Below are positions 1-14,194 of a stretch of 64,000 nucleotides of DNA, piece after piece; position 1 is the stretch's first letter; every line of letters begins with the position of its first letter. The DNA is from Hetaerina americana (taxonomy: Eukaryota; Arthropoda; Insecta; Odonata; Calopterygidae). Under the pieces are notes generated by a model, which worked only from the letters and a program-made list of their open reading frames with translations, made no database searches and was not told where the DNA came from. The position numbers were made by a program, and so were the translations under genes. The DNA is taken from the NCBI GenBank assembly GCA_022747635.1, contig JAKTNV010000077.1, forward strand, positions 1,738,501 through 1,802,500, written 5' to 3'.

Positions 1-240
1 TTAAACAAACAATATGAACAAGAATAAGATAAACTCACTTAAAATGGCACCATTATACTCAAAGAACTAATATCCGCGAAGTACTGACGACTCAATGTTG
101 ATATTTTTATTCGTTGCTGCTTTGCTTTCAGTCCCAATTTCCATTTTAAACAAACAGTATGAACAAGAATTAGATAAACATACTTACAACAGGCACCACC
201 AAACTCACAGCACAAATATCCGCGAAGCACTGACGGCTAA
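1..240. repeat. Satellite A block, older copy of about 1604-1843
   Basis: A distinctive pair of monomers (gaagtactgacgactcaatg, then cgttgctgctttgctttcag) recurs at about 1680-1735, an offset of 1603 bp or 11 monomers. Agreement fades after about 240, where subtype order differs. This is diverged higher-order structure rather than a recent duplication. Confidence 0.7.
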
Positions 241-1719
241 ATGTTGATATTTTTATTCGTTGTTTCGTTGTTTTGCCTTCTTAATTTCCATTTTAAACTA
301 CCACTATGAACAAGAATAACATAAACAAACTTATAACTGGAACAACAATAATCACAGCACAAATATCCGCGAAGCACTGACGGCTAAATGTTGATATTTT
401 TATTAGTTGCTTCGTTGTTTTCATTCTCAATTTTCATTTTAAACAAAGAGTATGAACAAGAATAAAATAAAATAACTTACATATGACACCACCATACTCA
501 CAGCACAAATATCCGCGAAGCACTGACGGCTAAATGTTGATATTTTTATTCTTTGCTCAGTTGTTTCATTCTCAATTTCCATTAAAAAAAAAGTTTGAAC
601 AAGAATAAAATAAACTTACTTACATATGGCACCACCATAGTCACAGCAAAAATATCCTTGAAGCACTGACTGCTAAATGTTGATATTTTTATTCGTTGCT
701 TCGTTGTTTTCATTCTCAATTTCCATTTTAAAGAAATAGTTTGAACAAGAATCAGATAAACACACTTAAAAATGGCACCACCATACTCAAAGAACTAATA
801 TCCGCGAAGAACTGACGACTCAATATTGATATTTTTATTCGTTGCTCCTTTGCTTTCAGTCCCAATAACCATTTTAAACAAACGGTATGAACAAGAATTA
901 GATAAACATACTTACAAAAGGCACCACCAAACTCACAGCACACATATCCGCGAAGCATTGACGGCTCAATGTTGATATTTTTATTCGTTGCTTTGTTGTT
1001 TTCATTCTCACTTTCCATTTTAAACTAACAGTAAGATCAAGAATAAGAAAAACTAACTTTCAACTGGAACCACCATACTCACAGAAAAATATCTGCGAAG
1101 CACTAACGGCTAAATGTTGATATTTTTATTCGTTGCTCCGTTCTTTTCATTTTGACTTTCCATTTTAAACAAACAGTATGAACAAGAATAAGAAAAACTA
1201 ACTTGTATATGCCAAAACCATTCTCACAGCAAACATACCTGCGAAGCACTGTCGGCTAAATGTTGATATTTTTATTCGTTGCTCCGTTGTTTTCATTCTC
1301 AATTTCCATTTTAAATAAACAGTATGAACAAGAATAAGATAAACTAATTAATATATGGAACCACCATTCTCACAGAACAAATATCCGCGAAGCACTGACG
1401 GATCAATGTTGATATTTTTATTCGTTGCTTCGTTGTTTTCATTCTCAATTTCCATTTTAAACAAACAGTATGAACAAGAATAAGATAAACTCACTTAAAA
1501 ATGGCACCACCATACTCACAGAACAAATATCCGCTAAGCACTAACAGCTCAATATTGATATTTTTATTCGTTGCTTCGTTGTTTTCATTCTCAAAAATCC
1601 ATTTTAAACAAACAGTATGAACAAGAATAAGATAAATTCACTTAAAATGGCACCACCATACTCAAAGAACTAATATCCGCGAAGTACTGACGACTCAATG
1701 TTGATATTTTTATTCGTTG

Positions 1720-3170
1720 CTGCTTTGCTTTCAGTCCCAATTTCCATTTTAAACAAACAGTATAAACAAGAATTAGATAAACATACTTACAACAGGAACC
1801 ACCAAACTCACAACACAAATATACGGGAAGCATTGACGGCTCAATGTTGATATTTTTATTCGTTGCTTCGTTGTTTTCGTTTTCAATTTCCATTTTAAAC
1901 AAATACAAAGAACAAGAATATGATAAACTAACATATTACTAGAAACACAATACTCACAGCACAAATATCCGCGAAGTACTGACGGCTAAATGTTGATATT
2001 TTTATTCGTTGTTTCGTTGTTTTGCATTCTTAATTTCCATTTTAAACAACCACTATGAACAAGAATAAGATAAACAAACTCATAACTGGAACAACAATAA
2101 TCACAGCACAAATATCTGCTAAGCACTGACGGCTAAATGTTGATATTTTTATTCCTTGCTCCGATGTTTCATTCTCAATTTCCATTTGAAAAAAACAGGT
2201 TGAACAAGAATAAAATAAACTAACTTACATATGGCACCACAATAGTCACAGCACAAATATCCGCGAAGAACTGACGATTCAATGTTGATATTTTTTTTCG
2301 TTTCTCCTTTGCTTTCAGTCCCAATTTCCATTTTAAACAAACAGTATAAACAAGAATTAGATAAATATACTTAGAACAGGAACACAAAACTCACAGCACA
2401 AATATCCGCGAAGCACTGACGGCTAAATGTTGATATTTTTTTAGTTGCTTCGTTGTTTTCATTCTCAATTTTCATTTTAAACAAAGAGTATGAACAAGAA
2501 TAAAATAAACTAACTTACATATGGCACCACCATAGTCACAGCACAAATATCCGCGAAGCACTGACGGCTAAATGTTGATATTTTTATTCGTTGCTCCGTT
2601 GTTTTCATTTTCAATTTTCATTTTAAACAAACAGTATTAAAAAAATAGGATAAACTTACTAATATATAGCACCACAATACTCAAAGCACAAATATCCATG
2701 AAGCACTGACGGCTTAAGGTTGATATTTTTATTCGTTGCTTCTTTGCTTTCAGTCCCAATTTCCATTTTAAACAAACAGTATGAACATGAATTTGATAAA
2801 CATACTTACAACAGGAACCACCAAACTCACAGCACAAATATCCGCGAAGCATTGACGGCTTATGGTTGATATTTTTATTCGTTGCTTCGTTGTTTTCGTT
2901 CTCAATTTCCATTTTAAATAAACACAATGAACAAGAATAAGATAAACTAACATATTATTAGAAACACCATACTCACAGCACAAATATCCGCGAAGCACTG
3001 ACGGCTAAATGTTGATATTTTTATTCGTTGTTTCGTTGTTTTGCCTTCTTAATTTCCATTTTAAACAACCACTATGAACAAGAATAAGATAAACAAACTT
3101 ATAACTGGAACAACAATAATCACAGCACAAATATCTGCTAAGCACTGACGGCTAAATATTGATATTTTTA
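1720..3170. repeat. Satellite A diverged higher-order pair (about 1.02 kb, 7 monomers)
   Basis: The subtype order seen from about 1720 to 2150 (cagtccc monomer, then one with cgttgttttcg, then the cgttgtttcgttgttttgc monomer followed by tctgctaagcactgac) is repeated from about 2740 to 3170. The offset is about 1019 bp, or seven monomers. Many substitutions separate the two copies, so this is an older event than the 4.8-kb duplication downstream. Confidence 0.65.
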
Positions 3171-3280
3171 TTTGTTGCTTCGTTGTTTTCATTCTCAACA
3201 TCTATTTCAAACAAACAGTATTAAAAGAATAAGATAAACTCACTTAAAAATGGCATCACCATACTCAAAGATCTAATATC

Positions 3281-6200
3281 CGCGAAGAACTGACGACTCA
3301 ATGTTGATATTTTTATTCGTTGCTCCTTTGATTTCAGTCCCAATTTCCATTTTAAACAAACAGTATAAACAAGAATTAGATAAACATACTTACAACAGGC
3401 ACCACCCAACTCACAGCATAAATATCCGCGAAGCATTGACGGCTCAATGTTGATATTTTTATTCGTTGCTTCGTTGTTTTCGTTCTCAATTTCCATTTTA
3501 AACAAACAGTATGAACGAGAATCAGTTAAACTAACATATTACTGGAACCACCATACTCACAGCACAAATATCCGCGAAGCACTGACGGCTAAATGTTGAT
3601 ATTTTTATTCGTTGTTTTCTTGTTTTGCATTCTCAATTTTCATTTTAAACAAACAGTATGAACAAGAATTAGTTTAACTAACTTATAACTGGAACCACCA
3701 TACTTACAGCACAAATATCTGCGAAGCACTGACGGCTAAATGTTGATATTTTTATTCGTTTCTCCGATGTTTCATTCTCAATTTCCATTTGAAAAAACAG
3801 TTTGAACAAGAATAAAATAAACTAACTTACATATGGCACCACCATAGTCACAGCACAAATATCCGTGAAGAACTGACGGCTAAATGTTGATATTTTTATT
3901 GGTTGCTCCGTTGTTTTCATTCTCAATTTCCATTTTAAACAAACAGTATAAAAAAGAATTAAATAAACCTACTTTTAACTGGAACCACCATACTTACAGA
4001 ACAAATATCCGTGAAGCACTGACGGCTAAATGTTGATATTTTTTCGATGCGCCGTTGTTTTCATTTTCAATTTTCATTTTAAACTAACAGTATTAAAAAA
4101 ATTGGATAAACTAACTAATATATAGCACCACAATACTCAAAGCATAAATATCCTTGAAGCACTGACGGCTCAAGGTTGATATTTTTATTCGTTGTTCCGT
4201 TGCATTCATTCTCAATTTCCATTTTAAACAAACAGTATGAACAAGTATAAGATAAACGAAGTTTCAACTGGAACCACCATACTCACAGCAAAGATATCTG
4301 CGAAGAACTGACGGCTAAATGTTGATATTTTTATTCGTTGCTCGGTTGTTTTCATTCTCACTTTCCATTTTAAACAAACAGTATGAACAAGAATAAAATA
4401 AACTAACTTATATATGGCACAACCATACTCACAGAACAAATATCCGCGAAGCACTGACGGCTCAAGTTTGATATTTTTATTTGTTGTTCCGTTGCATTCA
4501 TTCTCAATTTCCATTTTAAACAAAAAGTATGAACAAGTATAAGATAATCTAACTTTCAACTGGAACCACCATTCTCACAACAAAAATATCTGCGAAGCAC
4601 TGACGGCTAAATGTTGATATTTTTATTCGTTGCTCCGTTGTTTTCATTCTCAATTTCCATTTAAAATAAACAGTATGAACAAGAATAAGATAAACTAACT
4701 AATATATGGCACTACCATTCTCACAGAACGAATATCCGCGAAGCACTGACGGATCAATGTTGATATTTTTATTCGTTGCTTCGTTGTTTTCATTCTCAAT
4801 TTCCATTTTAAAAAACAGTATGAACCAGAATAAGATAAACTCACTTAAAAATGGCAGCACCATACTCACAGAACAAATATCCGCTAAGCACTAACGGCTC
4901 AATATAGATATTTTAATCCCCTGCTCGATGTTTTCATTCTCAATTTTTATTTTAAACAAAAAGTATGAACAAGAATAAGATAAACTCACTTAAAAATGGC
5001 ACCACCATACTCAAAGAACTAATATCCGCGAAGAACTGACGACTCAATGTTGATATTTTTATTCGTTGCTCCTTTGCTTTCATTTTCAATTTTCATTTTA
5101 AACTAACAGTATTGAAAAAATAGGATAAACTAACTAATATATGGCACCACAATACTCACAGCAGAAATATCCGCGAAGCACTGACGGCTCAAGGTTGATA
5201 TTTTTATTCGTTGCTTTGTTGCATTCATTCTCAATTTCCATTTTAAACAAACAGTATGAACAAGTATAAGATAAACGAAGTTTCAACTGGAACCACCATA
5301 CTCACAGCAAAAATATCTGCGAAGCACTGACGGCTAAATGTTCATATTTTTATATGTTACTCCGTTGTTTTCACTCTCACTTTTCATTTAAACAAACAGT
5401 ATGAACAGGAATAAGAAAAACTAACTTATATATGCCTCCACCATACTCACAGCAAAAATCCCTGCGAAGCACTGCCTGCTCAATGTTGATATTTTTATTC
5501 GTTGCTCCGTTGTTTTCATTCTCAATTTCCATTTTAAATAAAGAGTATGAACAAGAATAAGATAAACAAACTAATATTAGGCACCACTATTCTCACAGAA
5601 CAAATATCCGCGAAGCACTGACGGATCAATGCTGATATTTTAATTCTTTGCTTCGTTGTTTTCATTCTCAATTTCCATTTCAAATAAACAGTATGAACAA
5701 GAATAAGATAAACTAACTTATATATGGCACCACCATACTCACAGAACAAATATCCGCGAAGCAGTGCCGGCTCAAGTTTTATATTTTTACTTGTTGTTCC
5801 GTTGCATTCATTCTCAATTTCCATTTTAAACAAACAGTATGAACAAGTATAAGATAACCTAACTTTCAACTGGAACCACCATTCTCACAGCAAAAATATC
5901 TGCGAAGCACTGACGGCTAAATGTTGATATTTTTATTCGTTGCTCCTTTGCTTTCAGTCCCAATTTCCATTTTAAACAAACGGTATGAACAAGAATTAGA
6001 TAAACATACTTACAACAGGCACCACCAAACTCACAAAACAAATATCCGCGAAGCATTGACGGCTCAATGTTGATATTTTTATTCGTTGCTTCGTTGTTTT
6101 CGTTCTCAATTTCCATTTTAAACGAACAGTATGAACAAGAATCAGTTAAACTAACCTATTACTGGAACCACCATACTCCCAGCAAAAATATCTGCGAAGC

Positions 6201-8082
6201 ACTGACGGCTAAATGTTGATATTTTTATTCGTTACTCCGTTGTTTTCACTCTTACTTTTCATTTAAACAAACAGTATGAACAAGAATAAGATAAACTAAC
6301 TTATAAATGGCACCACCATACTCACAGAACAAATATCCGCGAAGCACTGACGGCTAAATGTTGATATTTTTTCGATGTGCCGTTGTTTTCATTTTCAATT
6401 TTCATTTTAAACTAACAGTATTAAAAAAATAGGATAAACTAACTAATATATGGCACCACAATACTCACAGCAGAAATATCCGCGAAGCACTGACGGCTCA
6501 AGGTTGATATTTTTATTCGTTACTCCGTTGTTTTCACTCTCACTTTCCATTTTAAACAAACAGTATGAACAAGAATAAGAAAAACTAACTTATATATGCC
6601 ACCACCATACTCACAGCAAAAATCCCTGCGAAGCACTGCCTGCTCAATGTTGATATTTTTATTCGTTGCTCCGTTGTTTTCATTCTCAATTTCCATTTTA
6701 AACAAACAGTATGAAAAAAAATTAGATAAACCAACTTATAACTGGAACCACCATACTAACAGCATAAATATCCGCGAAGACCTGTCGGCTAAATGTTGAT
6801 ATTTTTATTCGTTGTTTCGTTGTTTTGCATTCTTAATTTCCATTTTAAACAATCACTATGAACAAGAATAAGATAAACAAACTTATAACTGGAACCACCA
6901 TAATCACAGCACAAATATCTGCTAAGCACTGACGGCTAAATGTTGATATTTTTATTTGTTCCTTCATTGCTTTCATTCTCAATTTTCATTTTAAACAAAC
7001 AGTATGAACAAGAATCAGTTAAACTAACTTATAACTGGAACCACCATACTCACAGCACGAATATCTGCAAAGCACTGACGGCTCAAGTTTGATATTTTTA
7101 TTCGTTGCTTCGTTGTTTTTATTCTAAATTTTTATTTTAAACTAATGGTATCAAAAAGAATAAAATAAACTAACTTATATATGGCACCACCATAGTCACA
7201 GAACAAATATCCGCTAAGCACTAACGGCTCAATATTGATATTTTTATTCGTTGCTTCGTTGTTTTCATTCTCAATTTTCTTTTTAAACAAAGAGTATGAA
7301 CAAGAATAAAATAAACTAACTTACATATGGCACCACCATACTCACAGCACAAAATCCGCGAAGAATTGACGGCTAAATGTTGAAATTTTTATTCTTTGCT
7401 CCGTTGTTTTATTCTCAATTTCCATTTTAAAAAAACAGTTTGAAGAAGAATAAAATAAACTAACATATTACTGGAACCACCATACTCAAAGAACTAATAT
7501 CCGCGAACACTGACGGATCAATGTTGATATTTTTATTCGCTGCTTCGTTGTTTTCATTCTCAATTTCCATTTAAAATAAGCAGTATGAACAAGAATAAGA
7601 TTAACCAACTAATATATGGAATCACAATTCTCACAGAACAAATATCCGCGAACACTGACGAATCAATGTTGATATTTTTATTCGTTGCTTCGTTGTTTTC
7701 ATTCTCAATTTCCATTTCAAACAAACAGTATGAACAAGAATTAGATAAACTCACTGAAAAATGGCACCACCTTACTCAAAGAACTAATATTCGCGAACAC
7801 TGACGGATCAATGTTGATATTTTTATTCGTTGCTTCGTTGTTTTCATTCTCAATTTCCATTTCAAACAAACAGTATGAACAAGAATAAGATAAACTCACT
7901 GAAAAATGGCACCACCATACTCAAAGAACTAATATCCGCGAAGAACTAACGACTCAATGTTGATATTTTTATTCGTTGTTCCGTTGTTTTTATTCTCATT
8001 TTCCATTTTAAACAAACAGTATGAAAAAGAATTAGATACACCAACTTATAACTGGAACCACCATACTCCCAGCATAAATATC
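3281..8082. repeat. Satellite A 4802-bp segmental unit, copy 1 (about 33 monomers)
   Basis: This block is followed directly by a second, expanded copy. Positions 3281-4800 match 8083-9602 (offset 4802) and positions about 3490-8094 match 9602-14206 (offset 6112). Differences I could spot between the copies are few: gttttcttg at about 3613 against gtttccttg; ggttgctcc at about 3901 against cgttgctcc; ataatct at about 4545 against ataaact; and gaataagat at about 7876 against gaatatgat near 13995. Identity is therefore well above 99%, implying a very recent exchange or an assembly artefact. Confidence 0.9.
4321..4466 (+). repeat. Representative satellite A monomer (146 bp)
   Basis: One full unit running from one gttgatattt anchor to the next. 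A T-rich/pyrimidine half is followed by an A-rich stretch, giving a strong strand asymmetry inside each unit. A consensus counted by hand has about 50 G+C in 146 bases. The unit carries about five CpG sites (tcgttg, ccgttg, ccgcg, gacgg), and these are the positions that vary most among copies. The length is close to the 147 bp of DNA in a nucleosome core, but the sequence alone does not show positioning. Confidence 0.85.
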
Positions 8083-8292
8083 CGCGAAGCACTGACGACT
8101 CAATGTTGATATTTTTATTCGTTGCTCCTTTGATTTCAGTCCCAATTTCCATTTTAAACAAACAGTATAAACAAGAATTAGATAAACATACTTACAACAG
8201 GCACCACCCAACTCACAGCATAAATATCCGCGAAGCATTGACGGCTCAATGTTGATATTTTTATTCGTTGCTTCGTTGTTTTCGTTCTCAAT

Positions 8293-9602
8293 TTCCATTT
8301 TAAACAAACAGTATGAACGAGAATCAGTTAAACTAACATATTACTGGAACCACCATACTCACAGCACAAATATCCGCGAAGCACTGACGGCTAAATGTTG
8401 ATATTTTTATTCGTTGTTTCCTTGTTTTGCATTCTCAATTTTCATTTTAAACAAACAGTATGAACAAGAATTAGTTTAACTAACTTATAACTGGAACCAC
8501 CATACTTACAGCACAAATATCTGCGAAGCACTGACGGCTAAATGTTGATATTTTTATTCGTTTCTCCGATGTTTCATTCTCAATTTCCATTTGAAAAAAC
8601 AGTTTGAACAAGAATAAAATAAACTAACTTACATATGGCACCACCATAGTCACAGCACAAATATCCGTGAAGAACTGACGGCTAAATGTTGATATTTTTA
8701 TTCGTTGCTCCGTTGTTTTCATTCTCAATTTCCATTTTAAACAAACAGTATAAAAAAGAATTAAATAAACCTACTTTTAACTGGAACCACCATACTTACA
8801 GAACAAATATCCGTGAAGCACTGACGGCTAAATGTTGATATTTTTTCGATGCGCCGTTGTTTTCATTTTCAATTTTCATTTTAAACTAACAGTATTAAAA
8901 AAATTGGATAAACTAACTAATATATAGCACCACAATACTCAAAGCATAAATATCCTTGAAGCACTGACGGCTCAAGGTTGATATTTTTATTCGTTGTTCC
9001 GTTGCATTCATTCTCAATTTCCATTTTAAACAAACAGTATGAACAAGTATAAGATAAACGAAGTTTCAACTGGAACCACCATACTCACAGCAAAGATATC
9101 TGCGAAGAACTGACGGCTAAATGTTGATATTTTTATTCGTTGCTCGGTTGTTTTCATTCTCACTTTCCATTTTAAACAAACAGTATGAACAAGAATAAAA
9201 TAAACTAACTTATATATGGCACAACCATACTCACAGAACAAATATCCGCGAAGCACTGACGGCTCAAGTTTGATATTTTTATTTGTTGTTCCGTTGCATT
9301 CATTCTCAATTTCCATTTTAAACAAAAAGTATGAACAAGTATAAGATAAACTAACTTTCAACTGGAACCACCATTCTCACAACAAAAATATCTGCGAAGC
9401 ACTGACGGCTAAATGTTGATATTTTTATTCGTTGCTCCGTTGTTTTCATTCTCAATTTCCATTTAAAATAAACAGTATGAACAAGAATAAGATAAACTAA
9501 CTAATATATGGCACTACCATTCTCACAGAACGAATATCCGCGAAGCACTGACGGATCAATGTTGATATTTTTATTCGTTGCTTCGTTGTTTTCATTCTCA
9601 CT
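8293..9602. repeat. 1310-bp (9-monomer) tandem duplication in satellite A, copy 1
   Basis: This stretch and the next 1310 bases look identical wherever I compared them. Both contain gtatgaacgagaatcagtt, gtttccttgttttgc, the shortened-anchor monomer and the gaagtttcaactgg monomer in the same order. A third, slightly different copy is at about 3491-4800. Confidence 0.9.
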
Positions 9603-10912
9603 TTCCATTTTAAACAAACAGTATGAACGAGAATCAGTTAAACTAACATATTACTGGAACCACCATACTCACAGCACAAATATCCGCGAAGCACTGACGG
9701 CTAAATGTTGATATTTTTATTCGTTGTTTCCTTGTTTTGCATTCTCAATTTTCATTTTAAACAAACAGTATGAACAAGAATTAGTTTAACTAACTTATAA
9801 CTGGAACCACCATACTTACAGCACAAATATCTGCGAAGCACTGACGGCTAAATGTTGATATTTTTATTCGTTTCTCCGATGTTTCATTCTCAATTTCCAT
9901 TTGAAAAAACAGTTTGAACAAGAATAAAATAAACTAACTTACATATGGCACCACCATAGTCACAGCACAAATATCCGTGAAGAACTGACGGCTAAATGTT
10001 GATATTTTTATTCGTTGCTCCGTTGTTTTCATTCTCAATTTCCATTTTAAACAAACAGTATAAAAAAGAATTAAATAAACCTACTTTTAACTGGAACCAC
10101 CATACTTACAGAACAAATATCCGTGAAGCACTGACGGCTAAATGTTGATATTTTTTCGATGCGCCGTTGTTTTCATTTTCAATTTTCATTTTAAACTAAC
10201 AGTATTAAAAAAATTGGATAAACTAACTAATATATAGCACCACAATACTCAAAGCATAAATATCCTTGAAGCACTGACGGCTCAAGGTTGATATTTTTAT
10301 TCGTTGTTCCGTTGCATTCATTCTCAATTTCCATTTTAAACAAACAGTATGAACAAGTATAAGATAAACGAAGTTTCAACTGGAACCACCATACTCACAG
10401 CAAAGATATCTGCGAAGAACTGACGGCTAAATGTTGATATTTTTATTCGTTGCTCGGTTGTTTTCATTCTCACTTTCCATTTTAAACAAACAGTATGAAC
10501 AAGAATAAAATAAACTAACTTATATATGGCACAACCATACTCACAGAACAAATATCCGCGAAGCACTGACGGCTCAAGTTTGATATTTTTATTTGTTGTT
10601 CCGTTGCATTCATTCTCAATTTCCATTTTAAACAAAAAGTATGAACAAGTATAAGATAAACTAACTTTCAACTGGAACCACCATTCTCACAACAAAAATA
10701 TCTGCGAAGCACTGACGGCTAAATGTTGATATTTTTATTCGTTGCTCCGTTGTTTTCATTCTCAATTTCCATTTAAAATAAACAGTATGAACAAGAATAA
10801 GATAAACTAACTAATATATGGCACTACCATTCTCACAGAACGAATATCCGCGAAGCACTGACGGATCAATGTTGATATTTTTATTCGTTGCTTCGTTGTT
10901 TTCATTCTCAAT
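9603..10912. repeat. 1310-bp tandem duplication in satellite A, copy 2
   Basis: Copy of 8293-9602. The join is at about 9599-9603, inside the cattctcaatttccatttta box. Left of it the sequence follows the monomer seen near 4780; right of it, the monomer near 8291. A single base (c at 9601, in cactttcc) fits neither parent. At the far end, about 10910, the sequence resumes the path seen after 4800. Confidence 0.88.
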
Positions 10913-13900
10913 TTCCATTTTAAAAAACAGTATGAACCAGAATAAGATAAACTCACTTAAAAATGGCAGCACCATACTCACAGAACAAATATCCGCTAAG
11001 CACTAACGGCTCAATATAGATATTTTAATCCCCTGCTCGATGTTTTCATTCTCAATTTTTATTTTAAACAAAAAGTATGAACAAGAATAAGATAAACTCA
11101 CTTAAAAATGGCACCACCATACTCAAAGAACTAATATCCGCGAAGAACTGACGACTCAATGTTGATATTTTTATTCGTTGCTCCTTTGCTTTCATTTTCA
11201 ATTTTCATTTTAAACTAACAGTATTGAAAAAATAGGATAAACTAACTAATATATGGCACCACAATACTCACAGCAGAAATATCCGCGAAGCACTGACGGC
11301 TCAAGGTTGATATTTTTATTCGTTGCTTTGTTGCATTCATTCTCAATTTCCATTTTAAACAAACAGTATGAACAAGTATAAGATAAACGAAGTTTCAACT
11401 GGAACCACCATACTCACAGCAAAAATATCTGCGAAGCACTGACGGCTAAATGTTCATATTTTTATATGTTACTCCGTTGTTTTCACTCTCACTTTTCATT
11501 TAAACAAACAGTATGAACAGGAATAAGAAAAACTAACTTATATATGCCTCCACCATACTCACAGCAAAAATCCCTGCGAAGCACTGCCTGCTCAATGTTG
11601 ATATTTTTATTCGTTGCTCCGTTGTTTTCATTCTCAATTTCCATTTTAAATAAAGAGTATGAACAAGAATAAGATAAACAAACTAATATTAGGCACCACT
11701 ATTCTCACAGAACAAATATCCGCGAAGCACTGACGGATCAATGCTGATATTTTAATTCTTTGCTTCGTTGTTTTCATTCTCAATTTCCATTTCAAATAAA
11801 CAGTATGAACAAGAATAAGATAAACTAACTTATATATGGCACCACCATACTCACAGAACAAATATCCGCGAAGCAGTGCCGGCTCAAGTTTTATATTTTT
11901 ACTTGTTGTTCCGTTGCATTCATTCTCAATTTCCATTTTAAACAAACAGTATGAACAAGTATAAGATAACCTAACTTTCAACTGGAACCACCATTCTCAC
12001 AGCAAAAATATCTGCGAAGCACTGACGGCTAAATGTTGATATTTTTATTCGTTGCTCCTTTGCTTTCAGTCCCAATTTCCATTTTAAACAAACGGTATGA
12101 ACAAGAATTAGATAAACATACTTACAACAGGCACCACCAAACTCACAAAACAAATATCCGCGAAGCATTGACGGCTCAATGTTGATATTTTTATTCGTTG
12201 CTTCGTTGTTTTCGTTCTCAATTTCCATTTTAAACGAACAGTATGAACAAGAATCAGTTAAACTAACCTATTACTGGAACCACCATACTCCCAGCAAAAA
12301 TATCTGCGAAGCACTGACGGCTAAATGTTGATATTTTTATTCGTTACTCCGTTGTTTTCACTCTTACTTTTCATTTAAACAAACAGTATGAACAAGAATA
12401 AGATAAACTAACTTATAAATGGCACCACCATACTCACAGAACAAATATCCGCGAAGCACTGACGGCTAAATGTTGATATTTTTTCGATGTGCCGTTGTTT
12501 TCATTTTCAATTTTCATTTTAAACTAACAGTATTAAAAAAATAGGATAAACTAACTAATATATGGCACCACAATACTCACAGCAGAAATATCCGCGAAGC
12601 ACTGACGGCTCAAGGTTGATATTTTTATTCGTTACTCCGTTGTTTTCACTCTCACTTTCCATTTTAAACAAACAGTATGAACAAGAATAAGAAAAACTAA
12701 CTTATATATGCCACCACCATACTCACAGCAAAAATCCCTGCGAAGCACTGCCTGCTCAATGTTGATATTTTTATTCGTTGCTCCGTTGTTTTCATTCTCA
12801 ATTTCCATTTTAAACAAACAGTATGAAAAAAAATTAGATAAACCAACTTATAACTGGAACCACCATACTAACAGCATAAATATCCGCGAAGACCTGTCGG
12901 CTAAATGTTGATATTTTTATTCGTTGTTTCGTTGTTTTGCATTCTTAATTTCCATTTTAAACAATCACTATGAACAAGAATAAGATAAACAAACTTATAA
13001 CTGGAACCACCATAATCACAGCACAAATATCTGCTAAGCACTGACGGCTAAATGTTGATATTTTTATTTGTTCCTTCATTGCTTTCATTCTCAATTTTCA
13101 TTTTAAACAAACAGTATGAACAAGAATCAGTTAAACTAACTTATAACTGGAACCACCATACTCACAGCACGAATATCTGCAAAGCACTGACGGCTCAAGT
13201 TTGATATTTTTATTCGTTGCTTCGTTGTTTTTATTCTAAATTTTTATTTTAAACTAATGGTATCAAAAAGAATAAAATAAACTAACTTATATATGGCACC
13301 ACCATAGTCACAGAACAAATATCCGCTAAGCACTAACGGCTCAATATTGATATTTTTATTCGTTGCTTCGTTGTTTTCATTCTCAATTTTCTTTTTAAAC
13401 AAAGAGTATGAACAAGAATAAAATAAACTAACTTACATATGGCACCACCATACTCACAGCACAAAATCCGCGAAGAATTGACGGCTAAATGTTGAAATTT
13501 TTATTCTTTGCTCCGTTGTTTTATTCTCAATTTCCATTTTAAAAAAACAGTTTGAAGAAGAATAAAATAAACTAACATATTACTGGAACCACCATACTCA
13601 AAGAACTAATATCCGCGAACACTGACGGATCAATGTTGATATTTTTATTCGCTGCTTCGTTGTTTTCATTCTCAATTTCCATTTAAAATAAGCAGTATGA
13701 ACAAGAATAAGATTAACCAACTAATATATGGAATCACAATTCTCACAGAACAAATATCCGCGAACACTGACGAATCAATGTTGATATTTTTATTCGTTGC
13801 TTCGTTGTTTTCATTCTCAATTTCCATTTCAAACAAACAGTATGAACAAGAATTAGATAAACTCACTGAAAAATGGCACCACCTTACTCAAAGAACTAAT

Positions 13901-14194
13901 ATTCGCGAACACTGACGGATCAATGTTGATATTTTTATTCGTTGCTTCGTTGTTTTCATTCTCAATTTCCATTTCAAACAAACAGTATGAACAAGAATAT
14001 GATAAACTCACTGAAAAATGGCACCACCATACTCAAAGAACTAATATCCGCGAAGAACTAACGACTCAATGTTGATATTTTTATTCGTTGTTCCGTTGTT
14101 TTTATTCTCATTTTCCATTTTAAACAAACAGTATGAAAAAGAATTAGATACACCAACTTATAACTGGAACCACCATACTCCCAGCATAAATATC

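Larger units (their letters stand above)
8083..14194. repeat. Satellite A segmental unit, copy 2 expanded to 6112 bp (about 42 monomers)
   Basis: Second copy of the preceding block, longer by exactly 1310 bp. The entry point at about 8083-8097 and the exit at about 14195-14209 both lie in the same conserved box, cgcgaagcactgacg, so the monomer phase is kept. After the exit the sequence returns to a different subtype (shortened anchor at about 14222). This is what in-register unequal crossing-over or replication slippage would leave. Confidence 0.9.

Noticed and set aside
4224..4559. Minus-strand open frames of 61-111 codons in satellite A (core residues MEIENENN, TNKNINIEPS, QRIKISTLSRQ)
   Set aside because: They recur once per one or two 146-bp units, break whenever a unit length is not a multiple of three, resemble no family I know, and have no promoter or splice context. 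Repeat periodicity explains them.
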